Source: Flavobacterium sp. (lineage in GTDB: Bacteria; Bacteroidota; Bacteroidia; Flavobacteriales; Flavobacteriaceae). From it: a DNA stretch of 64,000 nucleotides. Of the stretch, positions 1 through 8,449 are shown piece after piece (position 1 is the first letter of the stretch; every line of letters starts with the position of its first letter). Where the stretch lies: the NCBI RefSeq assembly GCF_017744675.1, contig NZ_JAGIAV010000005.1, positions 113,908 to 177,907 on the forward strand, read 5' to 3'. Both the position numbers and the translations under genes were made by a program. The notes under the pieces are model-generated. The model saw only the letters and a list, made by a program, of their open reading frames with translations, made no database searches and was not told the origin of the DNA.

Positions 1-696
1 GCGGCTGCAAGAAACAATGTAGAAAGAGTAGTTGTTCTTAGTACAGATAAAGCCGTATACCCAATCAATGCAATGGGAATTTCTAAAGCATTTATGGAAA
101 AATTAGCAGTTTCTAAAGCCAGAGATTCTAGAGTTAAAAATATAGATGCAATTTACACGGCTACTAGATATGGAAATGTTATGTGTTCTAGAGGATCTAT
201 AATTCCACTGTTTGTAAAACAAATAAAGGAAGGCAAAGCATTAACAATTACAAACCCAAAAATGACAAGATTCATGATGTCATTAGATGATTCTGTTGAG
301 CTAGTTATGTTTGCTTTTACGAATGGTAACCCAGGAGATATTTTTGTTCAGAAATCTCCAGCAGCTACAATTGAAGATTTAGCGCAAGCTTTGAAAGAGT
401 TGTTTAATGCAGATAATGAAATTAAAATTATAGGTGAACGTCATTCCGAAAAGATGTATGAAACACTTTGTGCAAAGGAAGAGATGGCGAAAGCAGATGA
501 TTTAGGAGATTTTTACAGAATTCCAGCTGATTTTAGAGATTTGAATTACACTAAGTACGTTCAAGAGGATGGACCAAAACTTGTAGATACTGAATATAAT
601 TCAGATAATACAAGAAGATTAAGTGTTGAAGAGTTAAAAAAATTGTTATTAACTCTAGAGTATGTAAAGGAAGAACTAGCTTCTCATAACCAATAA
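1..696 (+). CDS. capE: UDP-GlcNAc 4,6-dehydratase/5-epimerase, CapE/FnlA type (5' truncated by window edge)
   Basis: The frame is open from base 1, so only the C-terminal 231 residues are in the window. It is an extended SDR sugar-nucleotide enzyme. The visible active-site stretch reads STDKAVYPINAMGISK: a Lys followed eight residues later by Met in place of the usual SDR Tyr (MxxxK), which is the pattern of CapE/FnlA/WbjB rather than of PseB or FlaA1 (YxxxK). Those enzymes convert UDP-GlcNAc to a 4-keto-6-deoxy-L-sugar nucleotide, the first step to L-FucNAc-type sugars. The usual FnlB/FnlC partners do not follow; instead two DegT-type genes begin six bases later, so the 4-keto product may be aminated here. 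That last point is inference. Confidence 0.85.
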   Translation, partial: AAARNNVERVVVLSTDKAVYPINAMGISKAFMEKLAVSKARDSRVKNIDAIYTATRYGNVMCSRGSIIPLFVKQIKEGKALTITNPKMTRFMMSLDDSVELVMFAFTNGNPGDIFVQKSPAATIEDLAQALKELFNADNEIKIIGERHSEKMYETLCAKEEMAKADDLGDFYRIPADFRDLNYTKYVQEDGPKLVDTEYNSDNTRRLSVEELKKLLLTLEYVKEELASHNQ

Positions 697-702
697 TTCA
701 TT

Positions 703-1791
703 ATGTTACCATTAGTAAAAACAAGTATTCCATGTCGAGATATTTTAATGCCAAAACTTGAAGAAGTTTTATATAGCGGATATGTTGCGCAAGGAGAAGC
801 AGTTGAGGAGTTTGAAAGAAAATTTGAAGAATATATTGGAGGAGGGCACTGTCTTTCTTTGAATTCAGGAACCGCAGCTTTGCATATAGCATTAATTTTA
901 GCTGGAGTTAAGGAAGGAGATGAGGTTATTAGTACTGCATTAACAGCAGAACCGACTAATGTAGCAATTAAAATGGTTGGTGCAAAAATAAGATGGGCAG
1001 ATGTTGATTACGACACAGGTAATATTTCAGTAGCTTCTATTGAAAAATCGATAAATCAAAAAACAAAAGCAATTATTGTAGTTGATTATGCAGGTATTCC
1101 TGTTGATGTAAAAACTATACAAGAGTTGTCTAATAAATACAAAATACCGGTCATTGAAGATGCTGCGCATGCTTTAGGTGCTAAGTTTAATGGCAAAAAA
1201 ACGGGCAATCATTTTCCATTTACAGTTTATTCTTTTCAAGCGATTAAACATCTAACAACTATCGATGGAGGGGCATTACAGATATTAGACAGTGAGTTGT
1301 ACGAGAGAGGTAAAATTATTAGATGGTTTGGATTAGATAAAAAATTAACTCGCCTGGATAATAATATCACTTTTCAAGGATACAAATATCATATGAATAA
1401 TGTGAACGCTACAGTTGGATTAATTCAATTACAAAATATTGAAAATTTAGTTCAAAAGTACATAGATAATGGAAGATATTTGGATGAGAATCTAAAAGAT
1501 GTAAAGGGAGTTGAGTTGATTAAATATTACGAAGGAACAGAACCTTCATATTGGTTGTATACTTTGAAAGTTGATAATCGTGATGAGTTTATAAAAATGA
1601 TGTCTGGAAATGGAATAATGGCTTCTGAACTTCATAAACGAAATGATTTGCATGATTTTTTAAATGATTTTCCGGCTGAATTACCAAATTTAGATTTATT
1701 CTATAGCAAGATGGTTCATTTACCATGTGGATGGTGGGTTACTAAAGAAGATCTTGATAAAATGATTTATTTAATAAAACAAGGCTGGTAA
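703..1791 (+). CDS. DegT/DnrJ/EryC1/StrS family PLP-dependent sugar aminotransferase
   Basis: A 362-residue protein of normal family length. It has the N-terminal glycine/threonine cofactor-phosphate region (NSGTAAL, about 54-60), the pyridine-binding Asp in IEDAAHALG (about 151-159), and the internal-aldimine Lys at about 182 in SFQAIKHLTTIDGG. It should transfer an amino group from glutamate to a keto-sugar nucleotide, plausibly the 4-keto product of the CapE-like enzyme just upstream. Its stop codon overlaps the ATG of the next gene (TAATG), and that gene is a homologue lacking the lysine. The coupling suggests the two proteins are made in equal amounts and might form a heteromer, which is inference. 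The exact substrate cannot be read from sequence. Confidence 0.88.
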   Translation: MLPLVKTSIPCRDILMPKLEEVLYSGYVAQGEAVEEFERKFEEYIGGGHCLSLNSGTAALHIALILAGVKEGDEVISTALTAEPTNVAIKMVGAKIRWADVDYDTGNISVASIEKSINQKTKAIIVVDYAGIPVDVKTIQELSNKYKIPVIEDAAHALGAKFNGKKTGNHFPFTVYSFQAIKHLTTIDGGALQILDSELYERGKIIRWFGLDKKLTRLDNNITFQGYKYHMNNVNATVGLIQLQNIENLVQKYIDNGRYLDENLKDVKGVELIKYYEGTEPSYWLYTLKVDNRDEFIKMMSGNGIMASELHKRNDLHDFLNDFPAELPNLDLFYSKMVHLPCGWWVTKEDLDKMIYLIKQGW

Positions 1792-2855
1792 TGGTACCAA
1801 TTTATAAACCTTACATGTCGCAAGGGGTTGATTTTGATGTTGTTAAGATACTTTATTCTGGGCAATTAGGATATGGTAAATATGGACGAGAATTTGAAAA
1901 TAAGCTGCAAAACTTTATTGAATGCAAATATGTACTTTCTGTAAGTTCTTATAACATTGCGATGCTAATTGTTCTTTCAACTTTAGGATTAAAAAATGGT
2001 GATGAGATTATTGCTAGTCCAGTAAGTTGTTTGGCGTCGAATCAGCCATTTGCAGTTAAAGATTTAAAAGTTGTTTGGGTTGATATTAATCCTGAAACGG
2101 GAGGTATGTGCCCAAAAGACTTAAAATCTAAAATTACAACCAATACAAAGGCTATTTTTCATAATCATTTTTGTGGTTATTTAGGTAATATAGATGAGAT
2201 AAACACAATTGGAAATTCTTTTGGCATTCCTGTAATTGATGACGGTATAGAAGCTTTTGGTTCTGAATATAAAAATAGAAAATTAGGAAATGTTGGGACA
2301 GACATAACCGTCTTTTCTTTTCAAACTGTGAGATTACCTAATACTATAGATGGTGGTGCGATCGTTTTTAAAGATAAAGAGCTTTATGAAAAAGCCTTGA
2401 TGATAAGAGATTACGGAATCGATAGAACAAAGTTTAGGACTAATAATGGAGAAATTAATCCTGAGTGCGATATTAAATTAGAGGGCTACGGTGGATTAAT
2501 GAGTGAATTGAATTCATATTTGGGAACAAAACAGATGGATGATGTTGAAAAATTGCTTGTACATCAAAAGAAAAATGCATTAGTTTGGGATCAAAAAATT
2601 ATGGAGATGAAAAATTTTAGCTCTCTAAAATTAACAGTAAATTGCGTACCTAACTATTGGGTATATGGGATTTTATGTGATAATAAAGAATTGGCCATTA
2701 ATTATTTTAAAGAAAATGGCTATTATGCAACTGGAGTTCATATAAATAATAATGTATATTCAGTTTTTAATAATAAGGACTATTTAAAAGGCGTAAATGA
2801 ATTCATGAACCGATTTTTAGCAATTCCTTCTGGTTGGTGGTTTGAGAATAAATAA
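1791..2855 (+). CDS. DegT-family homologue lacking the PLP lysine (Arg181)
   Basis: A 354-residue protein that aligns along its length with the preceding aminotransferase: both share a YSG segment near the N-terminus, an IEDAAHALG-like segment (here IDDGIEAFG), the SFQ..TIDGGA segment and a GWW motif near the C-terminus. The position of the Schiff-base lysine is arginine: SFQTVRLPNTIDGG, codon AGA at 2331-2333. The phosphate-binding NSGTAAL of its neighbour is replaced by SSYNIAM. The reading frame is intact and coupled to the upstream gene by a one-base overlap, so this is not an obvious pseudogene. It is either a catalytically dead partner subunit or an enzyme with altered PLP chemistry; lysine-less family members such as ColD (His) are known to act as dehydratases. 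Confidence 0.85.
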   Translation: MVPIYKPYMSQGVDFDVVKILYSGQLGYGKYGREFENKLQNFIECKYVLSVSSYNIAMLIVLSTLGLKNGDEIIASPVSCLASNQPFAVKDLKVVWVDINPETGGMCPKDLKSKITTNTKAIFHNHFCGYLGNIDEINTIGNSFGIPVIDDGIEAFGSEYKNRKLGNVGTDITVFSFQTVRLPNTIDGGAIVFKDKELYEKALMIRDYGIDRTKFRTNNGEINPECDIKLEGYGGLMSELNSYLGTKQMDDVEKLLVHQKKNALVWDQKIMEMKNFSSLKLTVNCVPNYWVYGILCDNKELAINYFKENGYYATGVHINNNVYSVFNNKDYLKGVNEFMNRFLAIPSGWWFENK

Positions 2856-2862
2856 TTTATAA

Positions 2863-3744
2863 ATGAATACAAATCAAATAGACAGTTCAGCAAAAATACA
2901 TCCAAATGTTGTTTTGGGTCAATATAATAAAATTGGAAAAAATGTTATTATTGAGATTTTAGGGAATAATCCTAAGGCTATTGCAAATATAGGTGACAAC
3001 AATATTATAAACGACAATACTAGAATTTTTATTCATGGTGAATTTATAGTTGGAGATTGGAATGTTTTTCACAATGATATGTTAATTATGCCAGAAGATT
3101 CGATGCGAATTGGACATAATTGCTGGTTTGGACAAAATACTATCTTAGATGGGGCAGGAGGATTAGAAATTGGAAATGGTGTAAGAGTAGGGATGTATTC
3201 TCAAATCTGGACACATGTAGCTAGTGGTGAACAAATCGAGGGATGTATTCTTTATGCAAAGAGAAAAACTATTATAAATGATGATGTTTGGTTAGTTGGT
3301 AGTTGTGTTGTTGGTTCAGGAATTGTTCTAGGAAAAAGAAGTACAGCCTTAATTAATTCTGTAATTACAAAAGATACATTACCAGATAGAGCATATTCAG
3401 GTAGTCCAGCGAAAATTATGGAACATGTCAAATTCTATTTACCAAAAACTATAGATGAAAAGTTTGATATGTTAAAAATTTGGATGGAGGAATTCATTAA
3501 AATCAATAATGAAACTTTTAAATTAGAAGTCAATGAAAATGAATTGGTTCTTTTTAATTTAAAAGAAAATGAGAACGTGATCTTAACAAAATCTGAAACA
3601 AAGAAGTTAGATTCAACACAGAGCATTTTTTATTTATTTGATAAAACATTCAATAAAACCAATTCGATAAGCGAAAGAACAATTTATAAGTTTTTGTACA
3701 ATAATAAAGCAAGATTTATTCCTATCCTGAAACAAGGATTATAG
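2863..3744 (+). CDS. Left-handed beta-helix (hexapeptide repeat) acyltransferase with extra C-terminal domain
   Basis: A 293-residue protein. Residues about 5-195 carry repeated [IV]G-x4 hexapeptide repeats typical of trimeric LbetaH acetyl/acyltransferases, ending in the usual S-x-I-T-K-D ... AYSGSPAKIM capping segment. Residues about 200-293 form a charged, non-repeat extension that I do not recognise; typical sugar N-acetyltransferases of this class end near residue 210. It lies between the DegT pair and the ketosynthase/ACP/ketoreductase genes, so the most economical role is transfer of an acyl group, possibly from ACP, to the amino sugar made upstream. Acetyl-CoA as donor cannot be excluded. 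Confidence 0.8.
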   Translation: MNTNQIDSSAKIHPNVVLGQYNKIGKNVIIEILGNNPKAIANIGDNNIINDNTRIFIHGEFIVGDWNVFHNDMLIMPEDSMRIGHNCWFGQNTILDGAGGLEIGNGVRVGMYSQIWTHVASGEQIEGCILYAKRKTIINDDVWLVGSCVVGSGIVLGKRSTALINSVITKDTLPDRAYSGSPAKIMEHVKFYLPKTIDEKFDMLKIWMEEFIKINNETFKLEVNENELVLFNLKENENVILTKSETKKLDSTQSIFYLFDKTFNKTNSISERTIYKFLYNNKARFIPILKQGL

Positions 3745-3795
3745 GTTTTGCCATAATTAGTATATAAATTTATTTTCTAAGAATTTAATTAAAAA

Positions 3796-4803
3796 ATGGG
3801 AGCAGTTATAACAAATATAGAATATGTTTTTCCTGAACAAAAAATAAGTAATGTTGATTTAGCTAATCGCTTTCCTGATTATGATTTTGGGAAATTTGAG
3901 GAAAAAGTAGGCATAATAAATAGATATTGGGTTGAGGATAATGAGACTGCATTTGATTTAGCAAAAAAAGCATGTGAAAAATTATTAAAAAAAATAAACA
4001 AGGAAGAAATAGATTATATTTTATACTGTACTCAAAGTCCAGAATATTTTCTACCAACTACAGCTTGTGTTTTACAAAACCATTTGAAATTAAGAAAAGA
4101 CATAGGTGCTCTTGACTTTAATTTAGGTTGTTCAGGTTACGTTTATGGAGTTAGTATAGCAAAAGGATTAATTAATTCTGGTCAAGCAAAGAAGGTCTTA
4201 TTAGTAACTGCAGAAACCTATTCTAAATATTTGCATCCAAATGACCGTTCCAATAGAGCAATTTTTGGCGATGCAGCTGCGGCGACATTAATTTCAAATT
4301 CAGATAAAGAGTGTATTGGAGAATTTTTATTTGGGACAGACGGTGCGGGATATGATAAATTAATTGTGAAAAATGGATGTAGTAAATCTCCATTTGATCC
4401 AGAAGCAAAAGAAGTGAATTATGGATCAAATAACATTTACACGGATAATCATTTGTATATGAATGGTCCTGAAGTTTTTAATTTTACGAGTGAAGTTATC
4501 CCTAATTTTACTAAAGAAGTTCTGATAAAAAACAAGAAAGAAATAAGTGATATAAATCAATTTGTTTTTCATCAAGCCAATTCGTTTATGTTAAATTTTA
4601 TGCGCAAGCGACTAAAAATTGATAGTGAAAAGTTTTATATAAATTTGGAAGATGGTGGGAATACAGTTTCTTGTACTATACCTATAGCACTTAAGAACTA
4701 TTCAGAGAATATGATCCTTAAAGATCAGGAAATTGCGATCGTAGGTTTTGGAGTAGGGTTGTCGTGGGCTGGAGGATTAATAACAATAAATAATAAATTA
4801 TAA
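3796..4803 (+). CDS. 3-oxoacyl-ACP synthase III (FabH-like, KAS III)
   Basis: A 335-residue thiolase-fold protein with the complete KAS III catalytic triad: Cys112 in NLGCSGYVYG, His259 in FHQAN, and Asn289 in GGNTVSC. KAS III enzymes condense an acyl-CoA primer with malonyl-ACP to give a 3-oxoacyl-ACP. It is followed directly by an acyl carrier protein and a ketoreductase, and preceded by a sugar acyltransferase, within a glycan operon. It is therefore probably a dedicated copy that makes an acyl substituent for a sugar and not the housekeeping fatty-acid enzyme, which is inference from context. The chain length cannot be deduced, but a single KAS III would give a C4 product from acetyl-CoA. 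Confidence 0.9.
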   Translation: MGAVITNIEYVFPEQKISNVDLANRFPDYDFGKFEEKVGIINRYWVEDNETAFDLAKKACEKLLKKINKEEIDYILYCTQSPEYFLPTTACVLQNHLKLRKDIGALDFNLGCSGYVYGVSIAKGLINSGQAKKVLLVTAETYSKYLHPNDRSNRAIFGDAAAATLISNSDKECIGEFLFGTDGAGYDKLIVKNGCSKSPFDPEAKEVNYGSNNIYTDNHLYMNGPEVFNFTSEVIPNFTKEVLIKNKKEISDINQFVFHQANSFMLNFMRKRLKIDSEKFYINLEDGGNTVSCTIPIALKNYSENMILKDQEIAIVGFGVGLSWAGGLITINNKL

Positions 4804-4815
4804 AATATTTTAATT

Positions 4816-5046
4816 ATGAATAAAAAAGATTTTTTTCTAAGACTGCAAGAAGATTTAGAATTAGAAATAGAAGTTAATGGTGAAACAAATATCAAAGATT
4901 TAGACGAGTGGGATTCTATGGCAGCGATGGTTTTAATCGGATTAGTTAATGAAGAGTTCTCTATAACCTTAAATTCAGACGATATCGAAAATATAACAAC
5001 AGTAAATTCTCTAATTGAAAGAATTGGAATAAATAAGTTTAATTAA
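4816..5046 (+). CDS. Acyl carrier protein, glycan-locus specific
   Basis: A 76-residue acidic protein with the acyl carrier protein signature at residues 33-35: Asp-Ser-Met replaces the usual Asp-Ser-Leu, and Ser34 is the expected 4'-phosphopantetheine attachment site. Length and the predicted helical pattern fit the PP-binding family. It lies 12 bases after the KAS III gene and 20 bases before a ketoreductase. It probably carries the acyl chain that these enzymes build and that a downstream or upstream acyltransferase hands to a sugar. It would need a phosphopantetheinyl transferase encoded elsewhere. Confidence 0.9.
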   Translation: MNKKDFFLRLQEDLELEIEVNGETNIKDLDEWDSMAAMVLIGLVNEEFSITLNSDDIENITTVNSLIERIGINKFN

Positions 5047-5066
5047 AGAGTTTTTAATAATAAGTT

Positions 5067-5795
5067 ATGAACATTCTTTTAACAGGCGCAACATCGGGTA
5101 TAGGTTTCGAAACTTTAAAGCAATTAATTGCTGATGAACATACTGTTTATGCAATTGGCAGAGATTTTTCGAAAATAGATTCGTTTTTGCAGATTCATAA
5201 ATCACAAGTTTTTGATTTTAATTTTGATTTTAATAATGTCGATCAAATTGATCAGTTATTTATAAACTTCAATTTAGAAGATAAAAAATTTGATGGGTTA
5301 ATACATTGTGCAGGAATTGAAGAAACACTTCCTTTGTCGTTATATTCTACAAATAAGATTAGAAGCATATTTGATATAAATGTATTTTCTGGGATTGAAT
5401 TATTAAGACATTTTACGAAAAAGAAGTATTGTAATGATGGGGCCAGTGTTGTTTTTTTGTCATCTGTAATGGGAACACTTGGACAGCCTGGAAAAGTTGG
5501 ATATTGTGCAACGAAGTCTGCTTTATTAGGATTAGTAAAAGCTAGCGCTTTAGAATTTGCTAAAAGGAAAATTAGAATTAATGCAGTTTTACCAGGTATT
5601 ATTAACACGCCAATGACTCAAAAACTGTTTACTCAAATAAATCAGAACCAAATTAAGGAAATTGAAAATATGCATCCTCTTGGTTTTGGTGAAGTTCAAG
5701 ATGTTGTACCGACCATATTATTCCTTATATCTGAGAATGCAAAATGGATTACAGGACAAAGTATTATTATTGATGGGGGATATTCCATTCAATAA
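5067..5795 (+). CDS. SDR-family 3-oxoacyl-ACP reductase (FabG-like)
   Basis: A 242-residue classical short-chain dehydrogenase. It has the N-terminal nucleotide-binding motif TGATSGIG (6-13), Ser133 in the SSVMG segment, and the YxxxK pair Tyr146/Lys150, with the C-terminal WITGQSIIIDGG typical of FabG. The position after KAS III and ACP suggests reduction of a 3-oxoacyl-ACP to a 3-hydroxyacyl-ACP. No dehydratase or enoyl reductase follows, so the pathway would stop at the hydroxyacyl stage, which suits the hydroxybutyryl-type N-acyl groups known on bacterial O-antigen sugars. Reduction of a sugar substrate is an alternative. Confidence 0.85.
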   Translation: MNILLTGATSGIGFETLKQLIADEHTVYAIGRDFSKIDSFLQIHKSQVFDFNFDFNNVDQIDQLFINFNLEDKKFDGLIHCAGIEETLPLSLYSTNKIRSIFDINVFSGIELLRHFTKKKYCNDGASVVFLSSVMGTLGQPGKVGYCATKSALLGLVKASALEFAKRKIRINAVLPGIINTPMTQKLFTQINQNQIKEIENMHPLGFGEVQDVVPTILFLISENAKWITGQSIIIDGGYSIQ

Positions 5796-5820
5796 TTTTT
5801 AAGAGATTTATATTTAAAAT

Positions 5821-7308
5821 ATGTTTAAAAACATAATAGCCAACTATGTTGGTAAAATTTGGGGAATTGTATCTGTATTTGTTTTTATACCATTTTACAT
5901 AAAATTATTAGGAATAGAATCCTATGCTGTAATTAATTTCTACACTGTTATTTTAACAATTATGTACTTCGCGGATGGAGGCTTATCTGCTACTCTTAAT
6001 AGAGAAGTTGCTAGAAATACAAATAAACAGTATATTGGTAATATGCTTTTTACAATTGAAAGAGTATATATGGCAGTTTGCTTGTTTATAATAATCATTG
6101 TTTTTTTATTTTCTAAAATTATTGCCGCTAACTGGTTAAATTCGAATACATTCTCTAATGAAGATTTATCTCTTTACATTAGTTTAATGGGGATTAGTGT
6201 TGCTTTCCAATTATTCACTACTTTACAAAGTAGTGGTTTAACAGGTTTAGAAAAACAAGTTTTGTCTAATGGAATTCAAGTGTCGAGCAGTTTTTTTCGA
6301 TCAGGAGTTGTTCTTTTACCCCTGTTTTTTTTTCCAACATTACTTACATTTTTCATTTGGCAAGTATCTATAAATATAATTTTCTTTTTTGTTACAAGAT
6401 ACAATTTATGGAGATATATAAAAACTGATGTTAAATATACATTTGATAGAGAGATATTAAAAACGGTTGGTCGTTTTGCTGGAGGAATGATGTTGATGTC
6501 AATAATTTCTTCATTAAATACACAGATTGATAAACTAGTTATAAGTAAATTATTGTCATTAAAAGAGTTTGGTTATTATGCTCTTGCAGGAACTCTTTCA
6601 CAAGTGCCAGAGCTAATAATAACCCCAATTGCTGTTGCAATATTACCGAGAATGGTCAAGTATTCTGAGAATAATGAAAAAGATAAAATAAAAAAATTGT
6701 TTCATATTAATACTTTTATTCTGTCAACGTTAGCTGTTACAGGAGGGATGCTTCTTTTTCTCTTTACAAAAGACTTTTTACTTATTTGGACTCATGATAT
6801 TGTTATTGCCAATAAAATCGAAAATGTCACAAAAATTCTTTTAGTTGGAGCAGTATTTTTATCTTTTCAGTTTATGCCATATTACCTTGCTATTGCGAAT
6901 GGACATACAAGTGTAAATGTCAGACTAGGAATTGCAGCTATAATTTGTATAATACCTGCTTTGATCTTTTTTGTTAAGCAATATGGACTAATAGGAGCAA
7001 CTTACACATGGTTAATTATGAATGTGTTTGCATATTTTTATCTCGGTTATTTTATAATTTCAAAGTTTTTAAAAGGTGAATTTAAAAGATGGCTAATAAA
7101 TGGTACAATGATTCCATTAATAATAACTGCTATTATTGGTTTTGTAAGTTATCTGCTTACAATAAATTTACAAAAGGGATATTTTGTGTTTTTATACTCC
7201 ATAATTATTGGATTAATTTCATTGTATATAAACTTAACAATTTTTAATAAAATGAATCCTGGATATAGAATTAATATACTACAATTAAGAGATGATGAAA
7301 AAATATGA
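5821..7308 (+). CDS. wzx: Wzx-type polysaccharide flippase
   Basis: A 495-residue, highly hydrophobic protein with about 12-14 predicted membrane segments spread across its length, beginning at a short cytoplasmic N-terminus (MFKNIIANYVGKIWGI). It resembles the polysaccharide transport (PST/MATE-like) family that moves undecaprenyl-diphosphate-linked repeat units to the periplasmic face of the inner membrane. A polymerase of Wzy type lies one gene downstream, which supports a Wzx/Wzy-dependent pathway. Its last 17 bases overlap the next glycosyltransferase gene. Confidence 0.85.
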   Translation: MFKNIIANYVGKIWGIVSVFVFIPFYIKLLGIESYAVINFYTVILTIMYFADGGLSATLNREVARNTNKQYIGNMLFTIERVYMAVCLFIIIIVFLFSKIIAANWLNSNTFSNEDLSLYISLMGISVAFQLFTTLQSSGLTGLEKQVLSNGIQVSSSFFRSGVVLLPLFFFPTLLTFFIWQVSINIIFFFVTRYNLWRYIKTDVKYTFDREILKTVGRFAGGMMLMSIISSLNTQIDKLVISKLLSLKEFGYYALAGTLSQVPELIITPIAVAILPRMVKYSENNEKDKIKKLFHINTFILSTLAVTGGMLLFLFTKDFLLIWTHDIVIANKIENVTKILLVGAVFLSFQFMPYYLAIANGHTSVNVRLGIAAIICIIPALIFFVKQYGLIGATYTWLIMNVFAYFYLGYFIISKFLKGEFKRWLINGTMIPLIITAIIGFVSYLLTINLQKGYFVFLYSIIIGLISLYINLTIFNKMNPGYRINILQLRDDEKI

Positions 7309-8449
7309 AAATTTACTTTCTATAATTATCCCTACTAAAAATAGATATTCAACGCTTTTACCCGTTTTAGATTCTATTGTAGATAATTTAAGTAATGATT
7401 ATGATTATGAGATAGTTGTGCAGGATAATTCTGATGATAATGAAGTTTGTATAAACTATCTTTTACACAAAAACGATTCTCGAATAAAGTATTTTTACAA
7501 TAAAGAATCCATTCCTATTGCTGATAATACAGAATTAGCAATAACCAATACAAATGGTAAGTATTTGATTTTTATTGGAGATGATGATTTTATTTGCCCA
7601 GATATACTTGAAATTGTAAATATATTAGATAAAAGATCTATCAGTTGTTTAATATATAGCCCTGGCTCATATTGGTGGGAATCAGTGATATTTAAAAAGG
7701 AAAATTATTATCATAAATCTGCAAATCTTTGGTTGCCTAAAATGCCTAATAAATTGGAGTTTATAAAAATGAATCCAATATTTGAATTAGATAAAACTTT
7801 ATCAAAAGGGGCAATGGCATACGATATGCTGCCAAGGTTTTATCACGGAATTGTATTAAGGTCTGAGCTTGAAAAACTAAAGTCAAAGATTGGTCGTTAT
7901 ATAGTAGGTTCTTGTCCTGATATTGATTTTGCAATGTCTTTAGCTATAAACATTGATGAATATTATTATGTAAATTATCCAGTAAGTATTTTTGGTGCTT
8001 CCAAGAATAGCGGTGGAGGGTGGACCGCATTAAAAAAACATTTTGGAGATGTTGATAAATTACCTTTTCTTAGACCAGAAATTAGAAATAATTGGAACCC
8101 ACTTATTCCCAGAATTTGGTCAGAAAAAACTATCTATCCCCAAACAACTAGTGAAGTATTAATAGGATATAATGTTGATAAAAAACTAAATCTAGCTGCT
8201 TTACATGCAGCAATGTTGGTTTATGAGCCATTTTTAGAACCTAAGATATTAAAATACATTATAAAGAATTGTGGTGCTAATCCGCTAAATTATTTGAAAT
8301 TTGGGATTGAATTCTGTAAAAAAATAGCTGGACTAATTGTACAAACGACGAAATATAATTTTAAGTTGTTGCCTGTGAGGGTTTTTGAAAATGTTAAGCA
8401 TACAGAAGTAATAACAGTTTTAAAAAATAACTTCAAAAGTATTGTATGA
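7292..8449 (+). CDS. Glycosyltransferase family 2
   Basis: A 385-residue GT-A protein. It starts with the typical first strand LLSIIIPTKNR (8-18), continues with a VVQDNSDD segment, and has the metal/nucleotide-binding acidic motif GDDDF at 96-100. Residues beyond about 230 are an extension of uncertain role with no clear membrane anchor. The start overlaps the wzx end by 17 bases, and the stop overlaps the start of wzy (ATGA), so the three genes are translationally coupled. It probably adds one sugar of the Wzx/Wzy repeat unit; donor and acceptor are unknown. A second ATG one codon later is an equally good start. Confidence 0.85.
   Translation: MMKKYENLLSIIIPTKNRYSTLLPVLDSIVDNLSNDYDYEIVVQDNSDDNEVCINYLLHKNDSRIKYFYNKESIPIADNTELAITNTNGKYLIFIGDDDFICPDILEIVNILDKRSISCLIYSPGSYWWESVIFKKENYYHKSANLWLPKMPNKLEFIKMNPIFELDKTLSKGAMAYDMLPRFYHGIVLRSELEKLKSKIGRYIVGSCPDIDFAMSLAINIDEYYYVNYPVSIFGASKNSGGGWTALKKHFGDVDKLPFLRPEIRNNWNPLIPRIWSEKTIYPQTTSEVLIGYNVDKKLNLAALHAAMLVYEPFLEPKILKYIIKNCGANPLNYLKFGIEFCKKIAGLIVQTTKYNFKLLPVRVFENVKHTEVITVLKNNFKSIV

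Noticed and set aside
1..696. PseB-type (pseudaminic acid) dehydratase as identity of the first gene
   Set aside because: The active-site stretch has Met in place of Tyr and the VYPINAMG form of CapE/FnlA; no PseC/PseH/PseG-type set follows.
1791..2855. Second DegT homologue considered as a decaying pseudogene
   Set aside because: The frame is uninterrupted, length is normal, the start is coupled to the active paralogue, and many family positions are kept; only the active-site positions have changed.
3747..3772. Possible promoter TTTG-N14-TAAATTTA before the ketosynthase gene
   Set aside because: The last base of the -7 element is A instead of G and the spacer is too short; the match is near chance level in this sequence.
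5252..5608. 118-residue antisense frame within the ketoreductase gene
   Set aside because: Lies wholly opposite an SDR gene with complete catalytic motifs; composition is that of a shadow frame.
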